A stretch of DNA of 64,000 nt from Sordaria brevicollis. Taxonomy: Eukaryota; Ascomycota; Sordariomycetes; Sordariales; Sordariaceae. Position 1 is the first letter of the stretch; the number at the start of each line of letters is the position of its first letter. The stretch is from contig JAUTDP010000004.1 of assembly GCA_033439795.1 (NCBI GenBank), positions 2,108,001-2,172,000 of the forward strand, written 5' to 3'. A program made the translations under genes and the position numbers. The notes under the pieces are model-generated. The model was not told the DNA's origin, ran no database searches, and was given only the letters and a program-made list of their open reading frames with translations. This document shows, piece by piece, positions 38,831 to 52,759 of the stretch.

Positions 38831-39038
38831 TATTACGTAATGAATATTTATTGCGTTAGAATAAAATAGATAGAATAATTATATTATTAATAATAATCTC
38901 AATTAGTAACGAAGATTCGAATCCTCCTGGACTCGGTTTATATACCCGTAATGTAGGAATAGACTTGGGTTTGCTTTATAGTAAGTGTTAGAGTCTATGT
39001 CCATATCTATGTCGGACCTGCCCAGTCGGTTCCTAATA
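38831..39038 (-). repeat. Gypsy A 5' LTR (208 bp)
   Basis: Partner of 8876-9083. The outer end (gtcggacctgcccagtcggttcc) is clean, and the inner start (tattacgtaatgaatattt) is RIP-altered. Confidence 0.85.
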
Positions 39039-39199
39039 AATATCTCCTTTAAATTTCCTTTATTAATTACAATTTATCGATAAAGTAATAAAAACTAAAG
39101 ATAATTATCGAAAAGAAGGGAATTCGTACTTTAAATTTCTTAATAAAGTCCTTAAATAATCCTATTACTTTTATAATAATAATAAAAATCCCCTAATCG

Positions 39200-40010
39200 T
39201 TATTATTAAATATATATTCTTTAAATAGCCGTTTAAAAGGATTAAGATAGTTAATTATTTCCTTAACGTAATAATTAATATATTTACGCAATTTCTATAC
39301 GTAGCGGATTATACGATAATTGGAATTCTAATATATTATATTATTAAAAATAACGCCGATATTAGGAAAAATAATCTTGTCGTCGTTAATAGTATTAATA
39401 TTTAATTAAAATTAAATCTTATTATTATAAATATCGCTGCGGCTAAAATAAATAATTTCTTTAAAGCGAATATATTATTAAAGGTTTCTTCGAATAAATT
39501 AAACGATATTATATAAACGACCGACCGGCTTAATTTTACGTTATTCCCGTAATAAAGTATCTTTATCCGTAATAAAAAAATAGGTAAATAAATTATTAAA
39601 TTCGGAGTTAATTACTTAAGGAAATTTGTTTTTTATAATAGCCTTCGCGCTAAAATTAAAAACGTAATTAAAATAATAAAGGCGGCGATTTTAAACTTTA
39701 TTCTCGAAATTAGTGTATATTAGAAAAGGGTAAAGACCCTTTATAATAAAATATATATAACGGTCGTTAAAATTAATATTATTGTATTAAAAATAGGAAA
39801 TATCGTTAGGGAGAATATTAAACGTATTAATAGTTTCTAAAATAATAATCAAAACGTTCTCCCCGCTATAATTATTATACATTTCGTAGAACCCTATTAA
39901 ATCGGTTTTAAGGATACGCCGGTTATTAATATAATAAATAAATATCGAAAGGATTGCTAATTTATTTAATAAAGTTTAGAGGTCGAAGGAAAAATATTTT
40001 TTAAAATACG
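39200..40010 (-). pseudogene. hAT transposase catalytic-region relic
   Basis: From about 40005 downwards the minus strand reads KKYFSFDL, ILSIFIYYINNRRILK, TDLIGFYEMYNNYSGENV, ILETINTFNILPNDISYF and DRYIYFIIKGLYPF. This is the hAT order D-WTS, hhaH-hD---hh, LLGF--h-G-HTGENh and later TDNA-NND. It is contiguous with the hATC relic at 7955-8112 once Gypsy A is removed. The frame between them is too degraded to join codon by codon. Confidence 0.85.
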
Positions 40011-40269
40011 AATCCGTTAACTATTATTTAAAAAGGTTAAAATATATTTCGTATTTCTATTAAATTTAAATTACGAAAGTAAATCGGGCTTTAAGTAGTA
40101 ATTTCTCGGTTAAATTACTATTTATAAGCATTATTAAACCTTTAAAATTTTATTCCTAATAAAAGTATATAGGAGCCTCGTAATAATAATTAGCTTTACT
40201 AATAATTCGCGGAATTTATTATTAATTAATTATATAATTGGGAATTTAGGTTGGCGGAATATATTAGAG

Positions 40270-40509
40270 TGTAAAGTCACAGGTACGAGAGGGTGAGAGT
40301 AGGTCGTACAAGGTAGGTCTATTTTGGGAGAAAGATTTTAATTTGGTTAGATATAAATTTCTAGTTAGGAGCTATCCTCTTTTATATTTGTACGCTTCCC
40401 TATAGGTCCGGAACGGTCGGCGCCCGGACTCCGAAATCCTTTCTTCTATATTATATTTTATTATCTTTATTTTATCCGCCGTCCTAGGCTATTATACTTT
40501 GGTTATATA
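40270..40509 (-). repeat. Gypsy E 3' LTR, first part
   Basis: Begins tgtaaagtcacaggtacg and runs to the F insertion. The remainder resumes at 48345. The outer edge is clean. Confidence 0.94.
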
Positions 40510-40713
40510 TGTCACGATACCGATCTAGCAGAGGCTTGGAGAAGACGTATTATTACACGAAGGGGAAAAAATCGAGAGAGAGCAGCGAAAACTCTACTCC
40601 CGGACTATATATATAAATGAAGTAAAAATATAATTATAGGTACGACTATACTCTACTAGTAATTCGGTACTAAGACGCCTAGGGAGCGTTACCGATAATC
40701 TAGTGCCGTAATA
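40510..40713 (-). repeat. Gypsy F 3' LTR (204 bp)
   Basis: Starts tgtcacgataccgatc with a clean outer edge. Partner at 48136-48339. Confidence 0.94.
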
Positions 40714-41519
40714 ATACCCCCGGCTCTAAAATGCAATTAACCTTAATTACTAATAAAATTAATATATTAATACCCCTATAGGCTAACTAATAAACCGCGG
40801 GCGTAATAATAACGGGTAGCCTATATTATCGCGCGCGTCGAAATAGGTATAATAAATTTAATAATTATTTATTACGGTAATTATAAATAATATTACGCTA
40901 GGCCGAATCCGGATAATTAAAATAATATACGGGTTTATAATTCCTCCCTTCTTACCTTAATTAAATTTCTAAACCTTTAGACTCTCCTTCTCTCCTTCCC
41001 TTCTTTTTTATAATTTTTATTAATATAATTTTAATATTCTTTAAATTCTTCGTACGATAAATATTCTTTCTTCGTTTATAATAAGGTAAATTTTTTAAAA
41101 ACTTCGTATATTTCTTTAACGTTATTATATTTCTTTGCTATTACCTTCGTAAAGATTTTAATACGGTTCTTATTAAAGGTATAAATTATATAATCTATTT
41201 AAGATTTATTATTAAAAATACTATTTTAAATAGTAATATTCCTATAACGCTTCGGTATTTCTACCCCTTAGGTAAAAAGAAGAAATATTACGAATATATT
41301 AATTGTAAAAAAAATTACGATGAGGTAAATTTAATTTTTTTTTTTTTTTTAATTAGCGTTTTATTAACGAAATAAACCCGTTATTTTAATAATTAGCGAC
41401 GGAATTGATATCGCTACCCTAATTCGCTAATTAATTAAATTTTAGGAACGCGACGCTAATAGAGCTTTTATTTAGGAGGAGGCGTTATATACGCATATTA
41501 CGGTCGCTATTAAAAATCT

Positions 41520-42010
41520 TTTAATATATTTTAATACCGTTAAAGCGGTTATTAAGGCCGAATTTAGGCTTTTAAGCCCCAAAAAGACTATTAAAAATAT
41601 TATAAATATATTATCGAAGGGTAAGCGAATATATAATATAATATTAATTATTTTATAGCGCGCCGCTATTAAAAAAATCGTTAATAAATATATTTAAGCC
41701 TTAATATAATCGGTTTTTAAACGTCCCGCTATAAATATTCTTATATAAGAATATTAATATTAAAAAGAAACCTAATTAGTATACTTTATTTATAGCGACC
41801 CCGGCTAATTGATTTAGCTTTTTACTAAGAAGCGCTTTTATAATATAATTAAAGCGGAGGTAATTTATATAATTAGCGTTATTAAAAATACCGATCCCGA
41901 ATATTAAGAAGAGGAAATTGCGTAGATTATAAATAATTTCCTTACGTAGACTCTTATTTAAATAGCCGGTAAAACGTTGAAACTTCGCTTCGGAGATAGA
42001 AAATTTTAAT
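41520..42010 (+). other. Antisense protein-like frame in the 3' part of Gypsy F
   Basis: One plus-strand frame, opposite to F's pol, reads stretches such as EFRLLSPKKTIKNIINILSK, LFTKKRFYNIIKAEV, KNTDPEY and TLKLRFGDRKF. It contains many TAA/TAG stops, so it could be a RIPed antisense ORF, a captured fragment, or coincidence. No family recognised. Confidence 0.28.
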
Positions 42011-43903
42011 AGAAGATAATTAATAAGAATATAATATTTTAATAGGAAAATAATAATAAAAATATAATTCTATTATTATATTTCGCTACGAAAAGATATT
42101 AAAAAAAATAAAATCCAAAATTTAAATAATATAATTCTATAATTTATAAACCAAAACCGTAGGAAGAAACCGTAAAAGCGTATTATAATATATATATAGG
42201 AAACCGAGGGGGTATATTATAATTTATATATAAGAAACGGGCTAGGCTCGGGCGAGCTATTAATTGCGCCGTATTCCTTTAAAGCTTCGTTTAATTCTTA
42301 TTAGCGTTAGGTTTAAAATTTTATTAAATTTAGGGTTTAATTTATATAGGTATTTAGCGTAGAAATCTTAAATATTATTTATATTAATTTAGATATCCTT
42401 TATAGGGCGTTAATCCGGCGGGTAAAATCGGGGCTATTTAATCCTATAAAATAATTTACCTTTTAAAGATTATATAAAATTGAAAATATATTCGAAATAT
42501 TATTCTTCCTTATTAGGTATTACTTTAAAAACGACAGTACCCTTTATTTATTAATTAAAAACTTTATTAAAAATTTCCTAATTGGGTAAACCTTTTTAAT
42601 AAAATTGGACGAAGAAAGTATAGAAAATAGGGAAGATTTTATATATTATATTTATAATAAGGGCGATTACTTAGCGGTATATTTTTTTAACAACGAACGG
42701 GCTTATTTATTTATCAACTAATTTAGGGGACGGGCGGCCTTAATCCTAATATTTAATATTAATTTAAATTTTATCCCCGATTACATACTTCGGGGCATCC
42801 GATTTATAAGCGTTAATATAACGCTTCTATTTCTTTTAGGCTTCTTTTATAAATAAACGGGCCTTAATAGTAATATAATTTATACGCTCTTTAATTACCC
42901 GAACGTCGAATAGCTCTTAATATTATATTAATAATATAGGGGCGTTATAACGCTAAAAGGATTCGATATTTATTTTTAAGTATTAATTATAATTAATAAA
43001 AAATAGGGAAAAGTTTATAATTTCCAAAATATAATTATTCGTTACGAATTCGGTAAGGGGTAATTAAATAAATTAATTATCTTAATAATAAGAATAGAAA
43101 GCGTATAAATATTATTCGATATAAGCGTTTATAATTTCTATTTAATTATTAATTTTTAAATAAATGGATAAAGAAAATTTCTATTAAACGTTAAAGAATC
43201 GATAAAATTCCTATTAGAAGGTAGCGATAAATTAAGAGCCGCGGTCGGAAATAATAGAATCGGGGGTACTATATAAGTAATAAATTTCGCGGAGGAAAGC
43301 GTTAATAATTCTTTTAACGATTAAGTTATAAATAGGAATATAATATTATATTTTCGTTAAATAGTTAATAATTATTATAATATAAATATACATCCTTCCG
43401 CCGCTTTTAATTTTAGGAAGGGGGCCGATAAAATTTATTAAAAAGTTAAATTATTAACGAAATAGGATTAATATAAATTCGAATAGATTTAGGGGCGTAA
43501 ATTTAAAATTCTTAATCCGGGCGTAGAAATAATAATTTTAAACGAAAGTAATTACGTCTTTAAATAAATTAAATTAAATATAAATCCGTTAAATAAAATT
43601 ATAAATTTTAAAACGGCTTAAATAATTATTAAATATTAAATTATAAATATATTAAAAAATTTAAAGGCGGGTTTCGTTATAGAGGGGGATAAAAACCCAT
43701 TTATTAATTAAAATCCGGTTATAAAGGATTTCGCAATTTATTATAATAGCCCCTACGAATTTTTTAACGCGTTTAAAGAATTTTTTATAATCGGGGTCTT
43801 AAAAATAAGCGATAATTATAAGGGAATTAAATAAAATAAAATAAACGGCGTCGATATAATCGTTAATTAATAATTCAGTATTAAAAATTAAAAACCTTAT
43901 AAA

Positions 43904-43934
<31 letters not shown>

Positions 43935-44779
43935 AAATTTAATTCCTCGATTTAATTCTCCTTCGGTAATAAAATACGTATATAATTCGTTACCCAATCG
44001 TTACCGAAATTACGTTTATCTATTAAAGTACTTTTAAGTAACTAGGAAAGGGCGTCGAAAACGGCTACGTAAATGCCCGGGCGGTATATAATTTTAAAAT
44101 AAAAATCGTTAAAGAATTCAGATTACTAAACCTACTATTAATTAAGGAGTTTCGTTATTATAAAGTATTAAAAACTTTTATAATTAATAATAATTTTAAT
44201 AACGTTTTTAATTCTTTAGAATTCGGGGCGCTATTCTTCGAAGGTTTTAACGATAGCGAAAAATTCTTTATTATAAATTTTATAATTATATTCGGCCGGG
44301 GAATATTTAAACGAAAAGAAGGTAATAGAGTAGCGTTTTCCTTTTTTATTAATTTAAAAGAGGATATTACCGGACGTTTAATCCGAAGCGTTAATTTCGA
44401 TAATAATTTAACGCTTAAGGTAATAATACGTAAAAATAAGGGCCGAAGTAAAAACGTTCTTTAAACGTTTAAATATTATAATTATAATTTTAAATATAGG
44501 GCTAATTTATTTATTATAGGATATAAAAATTATAAAGGGTTAAATAATTTTAAAGAAGCCTTTAATAAATTTATAATAAAAATTTATAAAGTTAATAAAA
44601 CGTTAGAAGTCTTTTAAAATTTCTAGGACGTTTTAACCGACGATAGTATTAACCTTTTCGGGATTTATACGTAAACCGTTACGAAAAATAATAAATTTTA
44701 AATACTTTATTTTATATTTATAAAATTTGTATTTCTAAATATTAATAATTAAATTTACTTTTATAAACTTTTTTATAAT

Positions 44780-45205
44780 ATCTTCGAAGTAATATTTATA
44801 TTCCGCTTTAATCCCGCTATAAATAAATACGTCGTTAAAGTAAATTATAGCGTATTTATTTAAGATATTAAATAGGACGTAATTAATATAATATTAAAAC
44901 GACGCTGGCGCGCCTATTATACCGAAATTTATAATAAAATATTCGAAAAGATTAAACTTAATAATAAACGCAATCTTTTATTTATTACCTTTAGCGATAT
45001 ATAAATAATTAAAGGTTATAATAATATTGAATTTATTAAATTATTTCGCCTTCTAGAAAGAATTAATTATTTTATAAATAAAGGGAATAAAATATTTATT
45101 CTTTATTATAATATTATTTAATTTATAATAATCGATATAAATTCGTACGCTACCCTTTAATTTTCGGGCTAAAAATATAGGGGCAATTATAAAGGACGAA
45201 TTTAA
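44780..45205 (-). pseudogene. Gypsy F reverse transcriptase relic
   Basis: The minus strand reads SSFIIAPIFLARKLKGSVRI, YIDYYKLNNIIIKNKYFIPF, KIAFIIKFNLFEYFIINF, GIIGAPASF-like and IIYFNDVFIYS. This is the Gypsy order S--APV-h--K--G-hR-C-DYR-LN--T-K--YP-P, W-TAFRT-hG-FE---MPFGL--AP--FQ, hhYhDDhLIYS. The catalytic pair is ND in place of DD. Confidence 0.93.
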
Positions 45206-48135
45206 ATAAATAAAATTAAAAGCTAAATAATTATTTAAATATTTATATACGATATAAAATTCTTTTTAAGATATAAAGTATAGGCGGTAATATAAGGAAA
45301 TTTAATTAGGGATAAAATCGATTTTATAATCGAAAAGGTAATAAAATAATATCGTTTTCGTAATTTTAAAGTCGAAGGTTTTTTAAAAGTAATAAAAATA
45401 TTCCGGCAAAATTTTAATAATTTTTATATAAATAAGTATTAATTTTCTATTAATATATTTTTAAATATCCTCCGCCGAAATAGCCCGGAATTATAATTAC
45501 TCCGCTATTTAATTTTAATAATTAATTAAAGACTAATAAAGGGGAATAAATATAAATTAATTAACGAAGATTATACGAAGTATAATATTATCGAAATTAT
45601 TAAAAATTTGGTCAAAATTTTCGGGGTCGGGATTAAAGAACGGAATTATAACCATTAGCGAATTATTATCGGTATTAGGGAAAAGTATTATAATTTTAAT
45701 AAAATAATAAAATTAATCGGAAATATATTTAAAAACTTTTACGCTAAATTCTTTATACGCTAAAATAAAATTAGGGGTAAATAGTAAGCGGATAATTACG
45801 TTTTATAATTAATTATAACTATTTAAGCGGGAATAGGCCTTTAAAATATAATAGGGAAAAGCGGAATAGCGGCGAAATTTTCGTAATTTAATAAAAGGTC
45901 GGGTTAAATTTCGGAATATAAATTTAATTTTTAATAATATTTAAGGGGTTATAACCGGTAAGGGAAGGTTTAATATATTTTCGATAAAAAGCGAAGGAAA
46001 TAAAAGCGTTTTTTTAATAATAAAACCGGGGAAATTTATAATACCTTATAATTAATTTACGGTAAGGTTATATTTTTTTAATTAAAAAAGGTTAAAAATA
46101 ATATTAAAACTACCGAAAAGTTAAATAAAGAGAGTAAAACAATCCGTAAAAAAATTAATAAAATAAAATATAATATAAATATAGGAAATAGAATTACCTT
46201 TACGACCGTTAACTAAATAAAAAGTATAAAAATAATAAAAAAGTATTAAAAAGAGAATATATCGTTATATAAAAGAAAAATTAATAAAACCTATTAGCGA
46301 ATACCCGGAATTAATTATTATAAAATATAATATTTTAAAAATATTATTAAAACGAATAGAATTTAAGAAAGAGAAATTAATATTTAATTTTATAGAATAT
46401 AAATATAAATCTTTTAATTCCTCCGTATTATGCTTTTAGCGGCGATTTTTATTAAAAATTAAATTTTTCCCGCTTTAAGTATTAGCGTCGAAATTAGAGC
46501 GTTTTAAATAAGAACGGGGGCTTAAACTTTATATTTCGCCTTAATTATATAAATTATAGCGTAATAATTAGCCCCGCTATAATATATATATAAACTTTCT
46601 ATTTTATAACGGGTTTATTCCTCTATAAAAATAAAATTATTAAATTTCCCCGTAAAGGTAGAAATTTTATTAAAAATTATAAAATCGCCGGCGGGTTAAA
46701 TAGGGGTAAATGGCGAAACGCCGGCGCGATAATTAACGTTTAATAAATTAATAATAAATTTATAAAGGAAATCTACTTAACTTTTAAAATTATTAAAAAT
46801 TAAGTAATTAACGTTAATAATATTAATAAAAGTATTTTAAAAGCGTTTATTAATTTTCGATTTAAAGGCGTTAATATAATAACGAATATCGAATTCGTAA
46901 AAATTAGCGAATTTAATAAATATAAAAATAAAATCGGCGAAGGGAAAAGTACCTTATTATAAATAATTTATTTCTTAAATTATTTTAACGTAAATATCGA
47001 AAATAATATAATACAGGTCGAATTATTTAAAAAAATCCTAAAAATCGATAAAGTTTATAAATTAAATAATAAAATTTTAAAGGGAAGCCGTAATTATATC
47101 GACCTTAAAGCGAATATATATAAAAATATCGCCGGAAAGGTATTAAAAAATATAAAAGATCCGGTCGGTAAATATTAAATAAATAGCGTAATCGATAACG
47201 AATTTAATATTAATAAGAAATTTTTAATTAATATATTCTTTTTATCGTTTTATAAAAAAATATTCGGCGCTAATAAAAATAAAGGGTTCGGCGCCGTAAA
47301 TATAATTAAATAAGGAAAGGGATAGAAAAAGAAGAATAATAAATAGGGGTTAAAGGTTAATTTAATTAGCGATATATTAACGAATTTAAGACGTAATTTC
47401 GGCAATACGTTAATTAATTTTAAATTAAATAATATTAATTCGCTAATTAATTATATTAACCCGAATGGTTTAAAAGCGGACGGTAATTTTAAATTTGAAA
47501 ATGCGGAAGAGGGTTTAATCGGTCTATTTCTGTATTTTAATAATTTTTTAAATAAATTCGATAATATAATTACGAAATTAAGTCTTAAAATGGGTAATAA
47601 TATTAAAATTTATTATAATTTAGGTTTAAACGTTATAATCGCGGTTTTAAACGTAATTAAATTAAACCTTAATAGTATTAAAATAGGTATAGAATTAAAA
47701 AAAAAATTTAAGGTCCGCTTTTATAATATTTACAAAGTAAAAAAAATCGTCCTTTAAATTATAAATAACGGTATTAATATAAAGCTAATTATAAAAAGGA
47801 AAAAAATTGGTAACGAAAACCTATCGTTCGCTATTAGAATTAGGGCCCGGGGTATTTATATTAAACGTTTCGGGGCTATTTAAATTTATAATTAGGATTA
47901 AATTTGGATTTAGACGGGTATAAAGGCGGAAAAAAATTAATAATATTCGGTTATAAAATTAGTAAAGGGTTAATAATATTTAATCGAAATAATAATTAAT
48001 AAAAAGGATAAGGGATTTCGTAGAAAGGGGTTCGATAAAGCTTAATTAGAAAAAATTAGTACCGTTTTTATAAATTAATTAAAGCGAAACGCTTAATAAA
48101 CGCCGGGCTATTAATTATAGAAAGGTATAATAAAT

Positions 48136-48339
48136 TATTATAATACTAATTTAATAGAGGTTTAGAGAAGACGTATTATTGTACGAAGGGGAGAAGATCG
48201 AGAGAGAGTAGTGAAAATTCTACTCCCGGACTATATATATAAGTAAAGTAGAGATATAATTGTAGGTACGATTATACTCCGCTGGTAATTCGGTGCTAAG
48301 ACGCCTAGGGAGCGTTACCGATAATTTAGTGCCGTAATA
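48136..48339 (-). repeat. Gypsy F 5' LTR (204 bp)
   Basis: The inner start is RIP-altered (tattataatactaat); the rest matches 40510-40713 closely. Confidence 0.94.
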
Positions 48340-48344
48340 ATATA

Positions 48345-48378
48345 GGTCCCCCTAAGCCTTTTTAATAATATTTTTATA
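48345..48378 (-). repeat. Gypsy E 3' LTR, second part
   Basis: The last 34 bases of the LTR, displaced by F. It corresponds to 55990-56023 with C-to-T and G-to-A changes. Confidence 0.9.
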
Positions 48379-51300
48379 ATTATCCCCCCCTTTAGAAACT
48401 ATAGTCCTTTATAACTTTGGTATTAATTATTGCAATCCGTAGAAAATTTTATTTTTTATTTATATATTGCGTTACGTTTTGTAGAAAACCTTATTTTTTA
48501 TTCGTATATTGCATTGCGCTTCGGTTTTATTGTACTATTTAGTTATTTATTCTTATTTTATACGTTAGTATTATTCCCCCCCCGGTTGGTTTAATCCTTA
48601 GATTATACTATTATATAATAATTATTATAATATTTATAGGGGTAACGTTTTTGCGCTAAGTAGTTTTATTAAAAGATTTGAAAATCGACTAGCGATATTT
48701 ATATCGATATATTAAACGAAGTAACGGTCCTTACTTATTTTAGCCGTTTATATTATATTAGTATTTTTACGTTTATTAACCGTAGTAATATAGTAATTTA
48801 CTAATTTTATAATTAATATTTACCCTTTAGGGTTATTATCGGGTTTTTGGAAGCCGACTCCGAAATAATTTAATTTCCGCGTATTGCGCGCTTTATTTGC
48901 CGTTTCGGTATTTTTTTCTTTTTACGTCCTTTCTTTGGATAAGAAGCGTTTTGCCTTAAATAATAAAGGATTTCGAAAGAATTTTTAAATAGGATAAAAA
49001 TTCTATCCCAAATTGGGATTGGAGTTTCGTCCGGAATTGGTTTTGGGATTTAATCCGAATTGCCTTTTCTTTTTTTGGAATTAGGCTTTTATAATCTTTA
49101 GGATATAAGGAAGGATTTATTGGTTTTAATTAATTAAGTTAATAAAAACTTCGATACGTATTAATTATTTTTAGAAGCCGAAAGTATTTTAAATTATATT
49201 ATCGACCGACGATTATTTATTTTACGTAGCCGGTAATTTATTATATTTTTTTAATTTAAAAAATTTTATTAGTATTTATATTTATTAATTGGGTTATAGA
49301 TTTTTCCGCGGTTTGGGCCGTTGTAGTTATTTTGGGGCTAATAACCTTTAACGTTATTTATAAATAAACGTTGAAGAGGAATTTGCCGATTGGCTCTGGG
49401 TTTTCCTAATTTAATTATTTTGGTTTTATTGGACGGAGAATTTTTAATCTAATAGGAAGTATTGGAGCGGTTCTTTTTTTAATATATTAGATTTTTTGTA
49501 ATTTTAATAAGGAATTTATTAATTAATTTAGGTTCTTTTAATTTAATTGTTTTATCCTTATTGGATGGAAAATCTTTAGTCTAATAGGAAGTGTTAGAGT
49601 AGTTTTCTTTTTAATATATTGGATTCTTTATAGTTTTAATAAAGAATTTGCCGGTTAGTTTAGGTTTTTTTAATTTAATTATTTTATCCTTATTGGATAG
49701 AAAATTCTTAATTTAATAGGAAGTGTTAAAATGGTTTTCCCTTTAATATATTAGATTTTTTATAATCTTAATAGAGAATTTACCGATTATTTTGGGTCCT
49801 TTTAATTTAATTACTTATTTTTATCGGACGGAGAATTTTTAATTTAATAGAAGTATTAAAGAGGTTTTTCTTCCGGTTTTAATATTCGGATTCTTTAAGC
49901 TTTTTGTAGTTTTAGTTCGTAGTTTAACGTAATTACTTTTTAATTAATATTATATTAAAATGTTTAGAATTAGATTATTAGTCTTTAGGTATTTTATTTC
50001 TAGTATAAGCCACCTTTAGTTCGTTCTATTATATAAATTTTTCGTTGATAATAATATTTTTTTTCTTATTAATAATTAGGTTTTTAATTCCCGTCCCTAT
50101 TGGGGTATATAGTAATTATTCGTTTATTGAATTTTATATATAATATTTCGCATTATATTCGGCGTTTATTATTCTCTATAATTATAGAATAATAGATTCT
50201 TATTATATTATTTATATTAATTATTTTATTTTTTATAATACTTTTATTTAATTTTTTAATATTTAGAGAGTGCTTTTTATATATTTTTAAAGTACTTTTT
50301 AGGTTTTTAAATATTATATTTTACGGGTTACTTTATTTATTTAATTAAGAATCTTTAATTTATATTTACTCTTTAGTAATTTACGATTTTTTTAATTTTT
50401 TACTCTTTTTGCTTATTATATAATTCCGGCAATAGTATTTTGTAGTTTTTATTTTCTTTATTCTTTTAAGGTTTTAGTAAATTAATTGGAAAGATATTAT
50501 ATATCCGGTTATATTATATTGGTAGGATTATTTAATATATTTAGGAGTTAATTCTCTTTAATATTTTAATTTTAATATATATAAGTATTAATTTTTTATT
50601 TTTAAATTGGAAGTTTTTGGTTAATAGGTTTACGACGTCGTTCGGTTGGAATTTAATTGGCGTATACCTTTTATTATACCCCTTTTTTTACGTTTTTATT
50701 ATTTAATTTTAATAGCGTTATATTATTTTGCGAATTTCCTTTAATTTTTGTAATTATTCCTTTACGCTTTGGATTTTAATAAAATTCCGCCCCTTAATAT
50801 ATTCGATTATACGTAAATAATAATTATATAAGGTTTTAAATAGCGAAACCCTTATAATTACGTACGTAGAATTATTATATACGAATTCCGCTTTTAGGAA
50901 TTTTTTATTTTAAAGTATAAAGTCGCTTTTTAAGGTTCGGATACGTAAAAATTTTTCAATAGTTTAATATAGGTATTCCGTCTATTTATTCGTTTATAGG
51001 TAAAATACGGTAAATAATCTTCGTAAAATTTTATACGTTTTGGTAAATTCCTTTTAAAATTCGTTAGTAAATAATTTATTTTTATTATTTACGATTTTTA
51101 AGAGTAAACCGAATCGGTATTTTACGTATTTATATAATAAGGATATTATAAAAATTATATTAAGCGTTTTAATAATAGGTATAAATAAGGCTATTTTAAT
51201 AAATTGGTTTATAATTATTAAAATAGTATTATATATTTTCCTATTGGCCCTTTAATTTAATAGAAGGCCGGTAATAAAATTAATATTAATTTTTTAAAAA

Positions 51301-52759
51301 GGTTATTCGGGTATTAGTAAGGATTAAAGGTTTCCGTAGGGTTGGTATTGGGGTTTTTAAGTCTTTTAATATAATTTATATTTCGTAATATATTTTTAAA
51401 CGTTTTATATAAGGCTTTCTTAATAGAATTTTTTTTTAATAAGTTCTAGGGTTTTAGGTGTATTTATATAACCGGCTTTTAGATTATTGTAATAAAAGCG
51501 TAAAATTTCTTTATAGAATAATCCTTTTTTAAAGATTATTAATTATTTTTTAAAATAAAAAACTTTTTAATTATTTAATTTATATCTTTTAATTATAATC
51601 TTTTTAGATTAAATAATCGTTATTTATTTAGCTAGGTTTAGATTTTTAGGTTAAAATCCTTTTATAATTGTATAAAATTCCCGGCTTATTAAGGGTATTT
51701 AAAGGATTTTTCGGTATATTATCTTTTTTACGATTTTATATAATAAAATTTAAGGGAATACTTTTTTTATTAATTATATTAATAAAATATTTTTTATAAT
51801 AATAGCGGATTCCGTTATTTATCGAATTTATTTAACAAAGGTATAAGTTATAAATTTCTCTCTATACCGGTACGGGATTTTAGAGTTTAATTACTCTTTA
51901 ATTATATTTAGTAATTCCGAAATAAAATTTAATTTTTTTTAAAGGGTTAATAAAACGTTATTATAAATTATATCCCCCTTTATATAATTTAATTTCTTGG
52001 ATAAACCATCCGTTAGGTTCGTTTTTTCCGATTAGTATTTTATTTCGAAATTGAATTAAAATAACCGGTAGACCTAGCGAGCTAGCCTTCTATATAAATT
52101 ATTCGTTGGCGATTTTATAATACTTTTTAACGCTTTATAATTTATAAATATTATAAACGGCTTTAGAAATCCTTTTAAATAATATATTTAATAATTTAAA
52201 TTAATTATAATAGTGAATAATTCTTATTAGCTTATATATTATTATTATTCTACGTTTATTAATTTTTTAAAAAAGAATATTATAGGGTATTAAATATTTC
52301 CTATAAATTAGAATAAAATTCCCGAAATAATTCTTTACAAAGTGTCCATTTTAATTTTAATTTTCTTAATTGGGTTTTAATAACGAAAAATCGGTATTAT
52401 TATAAATATTTCTTTTAAAATTTAGAATATTTTATTAGCTTTTTTAATTTAATAAAACGCGTTTAATTTTTATTTATTCTTATTCCTTTTTAATAAATTA
52501 GTAATAGGCCTTATTATATAAAAATACTAGTATACGAACCGTTAGTAAAAATTAGTAAATTTTAAAAATATTTAAATATTATAGAAAGATTTAAGCGTTA
52601 ATTATTTTTAAATTACTTTTACCCGTTCGAGATTTATTATTACCCTTTTTATAATAATCCGGTAACCGAAGAAGTCGATATAATTTTTATAAATTTCGTA
52701 TTTAAATACTTTTACGAAAAGTTAAATAGTACGTAAACGTTCGAAGATTAAACGGAAAT

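Larger units (their letters stand above)
8876..39038 (-). mobile_element. Gypsy LTR retrotransposon A (split by Gypsy B)
   Basis: Two direct repeats of equal length (208 bp; 8876-9083 and 38831-39038) bound the element. A C-run directly inside the left LTR (9087-9092) is a minus-strand polypurine tract, so the 3' LTR is at left. A retropepsin relic on the minus strand near 34.2-34.5 kb and an integrase relic near 11.9-12.4 kb agree with that orientation. Without B the element is about 9 kb. Five-base flanks (aattt left, aatat right) do not match, so the boundaries or history are less certain than for B, C, E and F. The order protease directly followed by integrase C-terminus implies loss of reverse transcriptase. 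Confidence 0.83.
40510..48339 (-). mobile_element. Gypsy LTR retrotransposon F, inserted in the LTR of E
   Basis: LTRs of exactly 204 bp (40510-40713 and 48136-48339) are flanked by atata (40505-40509 and 48340-48344). The undisturbed LTR of E at 55985-55989 reads gtgcg there, so both copies of the duplication were RIPed after insertion. A C-run inside the left LTR (40717-40721) marks the minus-strand polypurine tract. A reverse transcriptase relic on the minus strand at 44.8-45.2 kb agrees. Length 7.83 kb. Confidence 0.96.
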
